From Candidatus Cloacimonadota bacterium (GTDB taxonomy: Bacteria; Cloacimonadota; Cloacimonadia; Cloacimonadales; TCS61): 13,281 nucleotides of DNA. The translations under genes were made by a program, and so were the position numbers. Below the pieces are notes generated by a model. The model did not search any database. It saw only the letters and a list, made by a program, of their open reading frames with translations, and was not told where the DNA came from. Where the stretch lies: NCBI GenBank assembly GCA_023133395.1, contig JAGLWO010000101.1, positions 1-13,281 of the forward strand, in the 5' to 3' direction. Shown piece by piece: positions 6,457 to 13,281 of the stretch (position 1 is the first letter of the stretch; each line of letters begins with the position of its first letter).

Positions 6457-8562
6457 ATGAAAAAATTATTTTTTATTTTATTCCTCGTTCTTATTTTCGA
6501 TATTTATTTGTTCTCTCAAACACAAATAGACAGCCTTGAAGCTCAACTTTCAGATGTGAAAAAATATAAAAAAGTTGAAGTTTTAAACGAATTGGCACAA
6601 GCTTATTTGAATGAATCACCCCAAAAAGCAATAGAATACAGCAATAAAGCTTTAGACCTATCACAAGAATTAGATTACATCGAAGGGGAAGCACAAGCTT
6701 TAAAAATTATCGGTTCAGGAAATTATTATTTAAGTAATTTCGATAAGTCTTTAGAATACTACTTGAATTCATTAAAAATAATAGAAGGTATTGGAGATAA
6801 AGAGGGTATTTCTATTCTTTTAAACAATATTGGTATTATTTATTGGAAATTAAACAATTTTGATAAAGCCTTAGAGATATATACGGAATCATTAGAAATA
6901 ATGAAAGAAATGGAAAATAAAGAAGGAATTTCTAGAGCCTTGAATAATATTGGACTTATATATATGACATTAGAAAATTATGATGAGGCTTTAGAATATT
7001 TTTTAAAATCATTAAAAATAGTGAAAGAGATTAACAATAAAAATATAATTTCTTATTCTTTAAATAATATCGGAATCATTTACTGGTATTTAGCGGATTA
7101 TGATAAGGCTTTAGAATACTATCTAGAATCATTAGAGATAAATAAAGAAATTAATAATAAATATGGTATTGCCGGGAGCACAAAAAATATTGGAGGTACT
7201 TATTTAAAACTTAAAAATTATTATAAATCATTGGCATATCTTAAAAAAGGATTGAAATTAGCCAAAGAAATTGGAGCAAAAGATTTAATCCAAAACATCT
7301 ATGCGTCTCTTACTGAACTATATGTTGAAAAAGCAAATTACAAAGAAGCTCTGGAATATTATCAACTCTATTCCACAATCAAAGATTCCATCTTCACAGA
7401 AGAAAGCAGTAATAAGATTGCAGAGATGCAGACCAAATACGAAACAGAAAAAAAAGAAAAAGAAAACGAAATATTAAAAAAAGATAACAAAATCCAGAAA
7501 CTGGAGATCAATAAACAGCAGAACCTCCGTAATTCGTTTATCGTCATTTCTATCCTTATTCTGTTCCTCGCATTTGTTATCTATGCCCGTTACCGCTCCA
7601 AACAGAAAACAAATATCATCCTCAACCAGAAAAATACTGAAATAGAAAACGCAAATACCGAACTGAACCGGAAAAATAAACAGATAACCAAACAGAAGAA
7701 CCAGCTTTCCGGAACTTTGAATGAACTTCGTGAGACACAAAAGATGTTAACGGATACAGCTCATCGAGCCGGCATGGCAGAGATCGCTACAGGCATTCTG
7801 CATAATGTGGGAAATGTGTTGAACAGTGTGAAAGTCTCTTCCCAACTTCTCAAAGAAAAGATAATATCCTCAAAAGTGAATAATCTGCAAAAAGTTTTAT
7901 CCTTAATGGAAGAACATTCTGATAATATCGGAGAATTCATTACTTCCGATGATAAGGGAAAGATGCTTCCCGAATATTTAGTAAAAGTGGGAGTAACCTT
8001 GAAAGAAGAACAGGATAATTCTCTGAAAGAGCTTTCCACCCTTCATAATGGAATAAACCACATCGAGGAGATAATCGCAGTGCAGCAGAGTTATGTCGGA
8101 GTTACGGGATTGGTAGAAAAAGTTGCACTTTCCGAAATGATGGATGATGTCTTGAAAATGCACTCTGAGATGTTCCGCAAATATAAAATAAAGATCACGA
8201 AAAAATATTCTAAAACTAAACCAATATTGATAGAAAAAGGCAAACTTATCCAGGTTTTTGTAAATCTGCTTAAAAATTCTAAGGAATCACTGGAAACAAA
8301 AGATGATAAGAATAGAGTGATAACCATAAATATATTAGAAGATAAGCAGCACCAAACCGTAGAGATATTAGATAATGGAGCAGGAATTTCCAAAGAGAAT
8401 CTTACAAGAATATTTTCTTATGGATTTTCCACGAAGAAAGAAGGTAAAGGTTTCGGGCTTCACACCAGCGCACTGGCAATGAATGAAATGAAAGGTAAAC
8501 TGAACGCTGAAAGTAAAGGTGACGGAAAAGGTGCAAAATTTATTGTGAGTATTCCTGTATGA
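6457..8562 (+). CDS. TPR sensor histidine kinase, paralogue 1 (7 TPR units)
   Basis: This is a probable membrane histidine kinase of 701 residues. It has an N-terminal signal peptide or anchor (1-20, ending LFSQ) and seven TPR units, the first at about 42-80 and the rest in exact 40-residue register from 81, 121, 161, 201, 241 and 281. A coiled coil (311-357) precedes a TM helix (359-378) followed by the basic ARYRSKQK, which places the TPRs outside and the kinase inside. A second coil is followed by the DHp. The likely phospho-acceptor is H449 in GILHNVGNVLNSV. The ATPase has an N box (N607), G1 D639-N640-G641 and G2 GKGFGLH (663-669). TPRs usually bind peptides or proteins, so a periplasmic protein signal is plausible. 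The ATG has only a weak GGTG upstream. The stop overlaps the next start by four bases (ATGA). Its partner regulator is not identified; the receiver protein upstream is a candidate. Confidence 0.93.
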   Translation: MKKLFFILFLVLIFDIYLFSQTQIDSLEAQLSDVKKYKKVEVLNELAQAYLNESPQKAIEYSNKALDLSQELDYIEGEAQALKIIGSGNYYLSNFDKSLEYYLNSLKIIEGIGDKEGISILLNNIGIIYWKLNNFDKALEIYTESLEIMKEMENKEGISRALNNIGLIYMTLENYDEALEYFLKSLKIVKEINNKNIISYSLNNIGIIYWYLADYDKALEYYLESLEINKEINNKYGIAGSTKNIGGTYLKLKNYYKSLAYLKKGLKLAKEIGAKDLIQNIYASLTELYVEKANYKEALEYYQLYSTIKDSIFTEESSNKIAEMQTKYETEKKEKENEILKKDNKIQKLEINKQQNLRNSFIVISILILFLAFVIYARYRSKQKTNIILNQKNTEIENANTELNRKNKQITKQKNQLSGTLNELRETQKMLTDTAHRAGMAEIATGILHNVGNVLNSVKVSSQLLKEKIISSKVNNLQKVLSLMEEHSDNIGEFITSDDKGKMLPEYLVKVGVTLKEEQDNSLKELSTLHNGINHIEEIIAVQQSYVGVTGLVEKVALSEMMDDVLKMHSEMFRKYKIKITKKYSKTKPILIEKGKLIQVFVNLLKNSKESLETKDDKNRVITINILEDKQHQTVEILDNGAGISKENLTRIFSYGFSTKKEGKGFGLHTSALAMNEMKGKLNAESKGDGKGAKFIVSIPV
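7381..8301 (+). repeat. Near-identical kinase block, copy 1 (coil-TM-DHp to N box)
   Basis: These 307 codons (residues 309-615) align without gaps to 9723-10643 in the next gene. My hand count is about 24 amino-acid differences, roughly 92% identity, with long exact DNA matches such as the 39 bases beginning CGAACTGAACCGG. Identity falls on both sides: the TPR region upstream is far more divergent, and the last 84 aligned codons downstream are only about 65% identical. Confidence 0.88.
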
Positions 8563-10940
8563 GAAAGTGTTTACTATTTTTTTCTTTTTTTCTTTTTTTT
8601 AATGTTAATCTTTTCTCAACGATTAAAACAGATAGTCTTGAAAGTCGATTGAAGAAGGTTAAGGGTAAAGAAAGAATTGAAATATTACTTAAGCTATCCA
8701 GGGAATATCAAACCAACATACCTGAAAAAACTGTGGAATACGGACATTGGGCTTTAGAAATTACAAGAGAATTAAATTATCAAAAAGAAGAAGCACAAGC
8801 TTTAAACAATATCGGAGTAGGATATTATTATTTAGGTGATTATGATAAAACATTAGAATATTATTCCAGAAGCCTGCAAATTGCAGAACAGATAAAATAT
8901 AAAAAAGGGATTTCCAATTGTGTAAATAATATGGCAATTATTTATAATAGCAGGGGCAATTACGATAAAGCTTTGGAATATTATCAAAGGTCTTTAGAGA
9001 TAGATCAGGAATTAGGTGACAGAAAGGGTGTTGCTTCTACTCTTCTTGGTATAGGAATGGCTTATTATGATTTAAGTAACTATGAAAAAGCTTTAGATTA
9101 CAGTTTAAATTCATTAAAAATCAGAGAAGAGATAAATGACGAACAGGGAATTACTTTGTCCTTACAAGGTATTGGAATTATCTACAAAGCACTTGGTGAT
9201 TATGAAAAGGCTTTAGAGTGTCATCAGAAATCATTGAAAATCAGAGAAGCATTAGGAGATAGAGAAGGTTTTGCTAATTCTTTAGAAGGAATTGGAAATA
9301 TTTACTATATCAGGCTCGATCACGAAAAAGCATTGGAATATTATAAAAAGTCATTAAAAATTAGGGAGGAAATTGGTGATAAATTTGGAGTCTCTTTTTC
9401 TTTAAATAACATTGGGGCTGTTTATAACAGTTCCGGAAACCATAAAAAAGCATTGGAGTATTATCAGAAATCATTAGAGATTAGAAAAGAAATGGATTAT
9501 AAGCGAGGAATCGCTCATTCTCTGAATAATATTGGAAATGTTTATAAGGATTCCGGTAATTATGATAAGGCATTGAATTATTATAATGAAAGCATAATTT
9601 TAGCAAAAGAATTGAACTTAAAAGATATTATTCAAGTTAGTTATGAATACTCTTCAGAAATTTATTCATTAAAAGGTGATTACAAGAAAGCCCTTAAATA
9701 TTTTAAGCTCTATTTCGAGGTAAAAGACAGCATCTTCACAGATGAAAGTAGTGAAAAGATAGCAGAAATGCAAACCAAATATGAAACAGAAAAAAAAGAG
9801 AAAGAAAACGAGATTCTAAAGAAAGATAACGAAATCCAGAAATTGGAAATAAACAAACAGCAGAATCTCCGCAATTCATTTATTGTCATTTCTATCCTTA
9901 TTCTGTTTCTTGCTTTTGTTATCTATATCCGTTATCGCTCCAAACAGAAAACAAACATCATTCTCAACCAGAAAAGTACTGAGATAGAAAACGCAAACAG
10001 CGAACTGAACCGGAAAAATAAACAGATAACCAAACAGAAAAACCAGCTCTCCAGAACTTTGAAAGAACTTCGTGAGACACAAAAGATGTTAACAGATACA
10101 GCTCATCGTGCCGGAATGGCAGAGATTGCTACAGGCATACTGCACAATGTGGGAAATGTTCTCAACAGCGTGAAGGTTTCTTCGCAGGTTTTGACGGAAA
10201 AGATAAAATTATCAAAAGTTAATAATTTGCAAAAAGTCCTATCCTTAATGGAAGAGCACACAGATAATCTCGGAGAATTTATCACTTCCGATGAAAAAGG
10301 AAAGATGCTTCCTGAATACTTAGTAAAAGTGGGAACAACATTGAAGGATGAACAGGATAATTCCCTGAAAGAGCTTTCCACACTTCACAAGGGGATCAAT
10401 CACATCGAGGAGATAATAGCAGTGCAGCAGAGTTATGCCGGAGTTTCGGGATTGGTGGAGAAGATTGCTCTTTCGGAGATGATGGACGATGTTTTAAAGA
10501 TGCACACAGAAATGTTCCGAAAATATAAAATAAAGATCACAAAAAAATATTCCAAAACGAAACCCATCCTGATAGAGAAAGGTAAACTTATTCAAGTATT
10601 TGTGAACCTTTTGAAAAATGCCAAAGAATCCCTGGAGATAAAAGGAGGTAAAAATAAATTAATTAGAATTAACATCTCGGAAGATAAAGTAAGTCAGATA
10701 GTTGAAATAATTGACAATGGTATTGGTATTAACAAAAATAATTTGGAAAAAATATTTTCCTATGGATTTACTTCAAAGGAGGGGAGTAAAGGTTTTGGAC
10801 TTCATACAAGTGCTTTAACAATGAATGAACTTAAAGGTAAACTTATTGCTCATAGTGATGGAGAAGATAAGGGAGCAAAATTTATTGTGATTGTAACTAC
10901 AAAAAATATAGTAAATAATGAGAAATTCGATGGTAATTAA
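8559..10940 (+). CDS. TPR sensor histidine kinase, paralogue 2 (9 TPR units)
   Basis: This is a tandem paralogue of the preceding kinase, 793 residues long, with the same order: hydrophobic leader (1-20), TPR array, coil, TM (439-458), coil, DHp with H529 in GILHNVGNVLNSV, and HATPase with N box N687, G1 D719-N720-G721 and a G2 KGFGLH motif near 744-749. All catalytic landmarks are present, so it should be active. The array has nine units, in 40-residue register from 81 to 361 after an initial unit at about 42-80; this is exactly two more than paralogue 1. A 12-residue extension (KNIVNNEKFDGN) follows the ATPase. The start ATG overlaps the upstream stop (ATGA) and lacks a clear Shine-Dalgarno, which suggests translational coupling. 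The leader codons hold three T-tracts. It probably senses a periplasmic signal different from that of its sister, because the TPRs diverged while the transmitter did not. Confidence 0.93.
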   Translation: MRKCLLFFSFFLFFNVNLFSTIKTDSLESRLKKVKGKERIEILLKLSREYQTNIPEKTVEYGHWALEITRELNYQKEEAQALNNIGVGYYYLGDYDKTLEYYSRSLQIAEQIKYKKGISNCVNNMAIIYNSRGNYDKALEYYQRSLEIDQELGDRKGVASTLLGIGMAYYDLSNYEKALDYSLNSLKIREEINDEQGITLSLQGIGIIYKALGDYEKALECHQKSLKIREALGDREGFANSLEGIGNIYYIRLDHEKALEYYKKSLKIREEIGDKFGVSFSLNNIGAVYNSSGNHKKALEYYQKSLEIRKEMDYKRGIAHSLNNIGNVYKDSGNYDKALNYYNESIILAKELNLKDIIQVSYEYSSEIYSLKGDYKKALKYFKLYFEVKDSIFTDESSEKIAEMQTKYETEKKEKENEILKKDNEIQKLEINKQQNLRNSFIVISILILFLAFVIYIRYRSKQKTNIILNQKSTEIENANSELNRKNKQITKQKNQLSRTLKELRETQKMLTDTAHRAGMAEIATGILHNVGNVLNSVKVSSQVLTEKIKLSKVNNLQKVLSLMEEHTDNLGEFITSDEKGKMLPEYLVKVGTTLKDEQDNSLKELSTLHKGINHIEEIIAVQQSYAGVSGLVEKIALSEMMDDVLKMHTEMFRKYKIKITKKYSKTKPILIEKGKLIQVFVNLLKNAKESLEIKGGKNKLIRINISEDKVSQIVEIIDNGIGINKNNLEKIFSYGFTSKEGSKGFGLHTSALTMNELKGKLIAHSDGEDKGAKFIVIVTTKNIVNNEKFDGN
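8577..8600 (+). repeat. Three consecutive T-tracts (T7-C-T7-C-T8) in the signal-peptide codons
   Basis: Directly seen: seven Ts (8577-8583), C, seven Ts (8585-8591), C, eight Ts (8593-8600), within codons 7-14 of paralogue 2 and encoding FFSFFLFF plus the next Phe boundary. Gain or loss of one T would shift the frame near the start of the gene. Tracts of this length can slip during replication, and they are also prone to sequencing error. AT-rich codon use for a Phe-rich leader is the simpler explanation. Confidence 0.6.
9723..10643 (+). repeat. Near-identical kinase block, copy 2
   Basis: This is the partner of the block at 7381-8301, at a constant offset of 2342 bases with no indel, covering residues 389-695 of paralogue 2. 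It includes the pre-TM coil, the TM helix, the second coil, the whole DHp and the first part of the ATPase up to the N box. The direct repeat is long and similar enough to recombine or to confuse short-read assembly. Confidence 0.88.
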
Positions 10941-10953
10941 TGTGTACTATTGT

Positions 10954-13281
10954 ATGATTAATAATTTTAAAAAATATTTTATTACTTCAGTGTTATTAGG
11001 ACTAGTCTTATTTACCAACTTATCTGCACAATTATTACATGTAAAAAATTATACCACAAATGATGGTCTTCCCTCATCACAAGTATGGTGTAGTTTACAG
11101 GATAGCAAAGGATATATCTGGTTTGGGACATCAAATGGTTTGGTAAAATATAATGGTCAGGAATTTGTAACCTACAAAGTTTCAGACGGACTGGTAAGTA
11201 GTGTTGTTCTATCATTATTAGAAGATAGGGAAAAAATCTGGATTACTACTGATAATGGAATAAGTTGTTATGATGGTGAAAATTTCACAAATTATACATT
11301 ATACGATAGTCTTAATCTCGGTATTGTTTGGTGTATTGTAAAATATCAGGATTGTTTATGGTTTGGAACAAAAAGATGCGGATTATTCAAATTTGATTTT
11401 AATAAAAGAAGAGAAGGGAATAATATTTTTACTAATTATTCTGAAAAGGATGGATTACCACTTGCCAGCATCTTTTCTTTAGCAGCAGATAATAAATCTC
11501 TATGGATTGTTTATGCTGATTCTGGATTATATAGATATGATGGCAACGATTTTGTTGATTATACTAAGAAGTTTGATCTTGAAGATAAGACATTAACAAA
11601 TCTCCTGATAACTGATTCTACATTATGGATAGGAACAGCAACAAATGGTTTGTTTGAATACTCTATTAAAAGTGATTTTGAGAAATTAGATAAATCAAAA
11701 AAAGTTATAAATTATTTTCCTGATGATTATATTTATTCATCAAGTGCAAAAGGGAAAAGTTTATTATTTGGAACCCGCGGCAACGGCTTTTTATATGAAA
11801 AGGACAAATTTATAAGATACACTACTGAGAATGGTTTGATAAATAATTTGGTATATTCAATTTTGGTTGATAAAGAAAATTCTATTTGGATTACTACAAA
11901 TAACGGAATTACAAAAATTCTTTCGGATAAATTTTTCGGTTATATGAAAAATGAAACCATATTATCAGTGTGCGAATATAAGGGAGCAATCTGGCTGGGA
12001 ACTTTTGAAAACGGTTTGATAAGATTGGATGGTAATAAAATCACTACTTATACTACTAAAGATGGTTTACTTAGTAATAATCAGGTAATGACACTAACAG
12101 TGTTCAATAACGAACTTTGGATAGCCTCTTGGGGTGGATTAAATAGTTACAATGGCAAGAATTTTAAACAATATTCGGGGAAGGATGAAATTTATAAAGT
12201 ACCTGTATTAACTCTTTTACCTATAGAGAACTCTTTATGGATTGGAACAGTAAACAGAGTTTGGAAGTATCAACCGCATAAATTAAAAAATAAGTTTACA
12301 TTATATTCCACAGAGGATGGACTTACAAATACTTATTTTCAATCTGTAGCTCAGGACAATAATAGAGTTTGGTTTGGCACTCCAGGTGGTGCTTTTTATT
12401 ATGATCCTAATCGGTCAGGAGAAAAATTTATAAAAGTATCAACAAAAGATGGTTTATCTGCTGATTGTATAAATACAATTTTTAAGGATAAAAATGGAAC
12501 CTTATGGTTTGGAACTCCAAACGGTTTAAATAGGTACGATCCTGATAAAACAGAAGCTGAAAAGAAGTTTATTGTATATAATACTGAAAATGGCTTAAGC
12601 GATAATAATATAATCTCTATTACTCAGCTTGGAAAATATTTATGGATTGCTACAAGTAATGGGCTAAATAAATTTGATGGTGAAAAAGTAATCAAAGTAT
12701 ATAATCAAAAAAGTGGATTAATTGGTAATGAATTTCCTACATTCAATTCATTGTTTCGCGACAGCAAGAATCACATTTGGCTTTGCACTTATAATGGAGT
12801 AACTGAATATATTCCTGAAAATGATATTCCCAATGTAGTTCCACCGCCAGTATATATTGAAAAATTTTCTATGAACGACTCACTCATTACTGCTCGGAAA
12901 AACCTGGAATTTGAATACCGCCAAAACACTGCGAAATTCTTTTATATTGGTCTTTCTTTTAAAGATGAAGATGATGTCCGATACAAATATATATTAGAAG
13001 GATATGATAAGGAGTGGTTAGAAGTCACGCAAAAGACAGAAGTCCGATATACAAATTTAAATAATGGTAATTATACTTTTAGAGTCCTTGCTCAAAATGG
13101 AGATGGGTATTGGTCAGAAACTCCTGCGGAATTATCCTTCAAAATACTTCCGCCTTTCTGGAAGACCTGGTGGTTTATATTAATTGAGTTATTTATTATT
13201 GGGTTGATAATCTATGGAATTTTTCTTCTGAAAACTGCTCAACTAAGACATAGGGCAAAAGTGCTGGAACAAAAGGTGAAT
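10954..13281 (+). CDS. Reg_prop beta-propeller / Y_Y_Y membrane sensor (C-terminal output beyond window)
   Basis: This is the sensor half of a hybrid-two-component-like protein: 776 codons are visible, and it is open at the right edge. A signal peptide (about 1-25, ending NLSAQ) leads to fourteen Reg_prop repeats of the type IWFGTSNGLVKYNG, which I counted one by one, consistent with two seven-bladed propellers. A Y_Y_Y domain (about 642-732, with YKYILEGYDKEW and NGNYTFRVLAQNGDG) and a TM helix (about 738-760) follow, then the start of a coiled coil (LRHRAKVLEQKVN). Homologues with this periplasmic layout often sense oligosaccharides and carry a kinase, an AraC-type hybrid or another output; the output here is not visible. 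The start ATG at 10954 was chosen for its typical signal peptide. An in-frame ATG at 10930 would overlap the kinase stop by 11 bases and has a weak GAGA upstream. It is close enough to the kinase gene to be in the same operon. Confidence 0.92.
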   Translation, partial: MINNFKKYFITSVLLGLVLFTNLSAQLLHVKNYTTNDGLPSSQVWCSLQDSKGYIWFGTSNGLVKYNGQEFVTYKVSDGLVSSVVLSLLEDREKIWITTDNGISCYDGENFTNYTLYDSLNLGIVWCIVKYQDCLWFGTKRCGLFKFDFNKRREGNNIFTNYSEKDGLPLASIFSLAADNKSLWIVYADSGLYRYDGNDFVDYTKKFDLEDKTLTNLLITDSTLWIGTATNGLFEYSIKSDFEKLDKSKKVINYFPDDYIYSSSAKGKSLLFGTRGNGFLYEKDKFIRYTTENGLINNLVYSILVDKENSIWITTNNGITKILSDKFFGYMKNETILSVCEYKGAIWLGTFENGLIRLDGNKITTYTTKDGLLSNNQVMTLTVFNNELWIASWGGLNSYNGKNFKQYSGKDEIYKVPVLTLLPIENSLWIGTVNRVWKYQPHKLKNKFTLYSTEDGLTNTYFQSVAQDNNRVWFGTPGGAFYYDPNRSGEKFIKVSTKDGLSADCINTIFKDKNGTLWFGTPNGLNRYDPDKTEAEKKFIVYNTENGLSDNNIISITQLGKYLWIATSNGLNKFDGEKVIKVYNQKSGLIGNEFPTFNSLFRDSKNHIWLCTYNGVTEYIPENDIPNVVPPPVYIEKFSMNDSLITARKNLEFEYRQNTAKFFYIGLSFKDEDDVRYKYILEGYDKEWLEVTQKTEVRYTNLNNGNYTFRVLAQNGDGYWSETPAELSFKILPPFWKTWWFILIELFIIGLIIYGIFLLKTAQLRHRAKVLEQKVN

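Noticed and set aside
6577..7386. Periodic 120-bp similarity in the kinase genes as a DNA repeat or CRISPR-like array
   Set aside because: The period is the 40-codon TPR unit in frame; there are no constant repeats with unique spacers.
7444..7495. A-rich runs in the kinase coil as a possible programmed frameshift site
   Set aside because: The reading frame continues through into a canonical TM and kinase, and the paralogue has the same Lys/Glu coil in the same frame. These are ordinary AAA/GAA codons.
7762..7764. H436 (AHRAGM) as the phospho-acceptor histidine in the first kinase
   Set aside because: H449 in GILHNVGN matches the H-box position of this kinase type better; H436 is conserved in the paralogue but lies earlier in the helix.
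7761..8039. Minus-strand open frames of about 92 codons in both kinase genes (also 10103-10381)
   Set aside because: They lie antisense to the conserved DHp region, and they resemble each other only because the sense strands are near-identical. No ribosome site or independent coding signal.

Overview
The window is visibly AT-rich DNA from a Gram-negative-type bacterium. Two features suggest a member of the FCB superphylum or a similar environmental lineage (Bacteroidota, Ignavibacteriota or Cloacimonadota-like): a 14-repeat Reg_prop/Y_Y_Y sensor at the right end, and histidine kinases with periplasmic 40-residue TPR arrays. This placement is an inference from gene style; no rRNA or other phylogenetic marker except smpB is present.

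Layout. The left edge (1-572, minus strand) holds the N-terminal 190 codons of a WecA/TagO-type polyprenyl-phosphate sugar-1-phosphate transferase. A 161-bp AT-rich divergent spacer follows, then smpB (734-1177), the trans-translation factor. Between 1178 and 1483 there is no intact gene. Instead there is a 58-codon remnant of the C-terminal ATPase domain of a histidine kinase (1223-1402) and a candidate extended -10 promoter.

From 1484 to the right edge, everything is signal transduction on the plus strand. (a) A 1137-residue cytoplasmic receiver-GAF-PAS-PAS-PAS-GAF-PAS-PAS protein has no kinase or DNA-binding output. (b) A 474-residue membrane dCache-HAMP-coiled-coil protein also has no recognisable output domain, and it ends in the same short tail as (a). 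(c) and (d) are two tandem paralogous histidine kinases: signal peptide, periplasmic TPR array, one TM helix, DHp/H-box and HATPase. They overlap by 4 bp. (e) A 14-repeat Reg_prop propeller plus Y_Y_Y plus TM sensor runs off the window, so its output domain is not visible.

How they may work together (inference). Genes (c)-(e) look like one transcription unit, and (a)-(b) may belong to the same unit or lie just upstream of it. The kinases could supply phosphate to the lone receiver domain of (a). The shared tail of (a) and (b) is the best candidate for an undescribed interaction module linking two 'output-less' sensors. The most distinctive sequence observations are the sharply bounded near-identity between the two kinases, their difference of exactly two TPR units, the shared tail, the kinase remnant, and a run of T-tracts in the signal-peptide codons of the second kinase.
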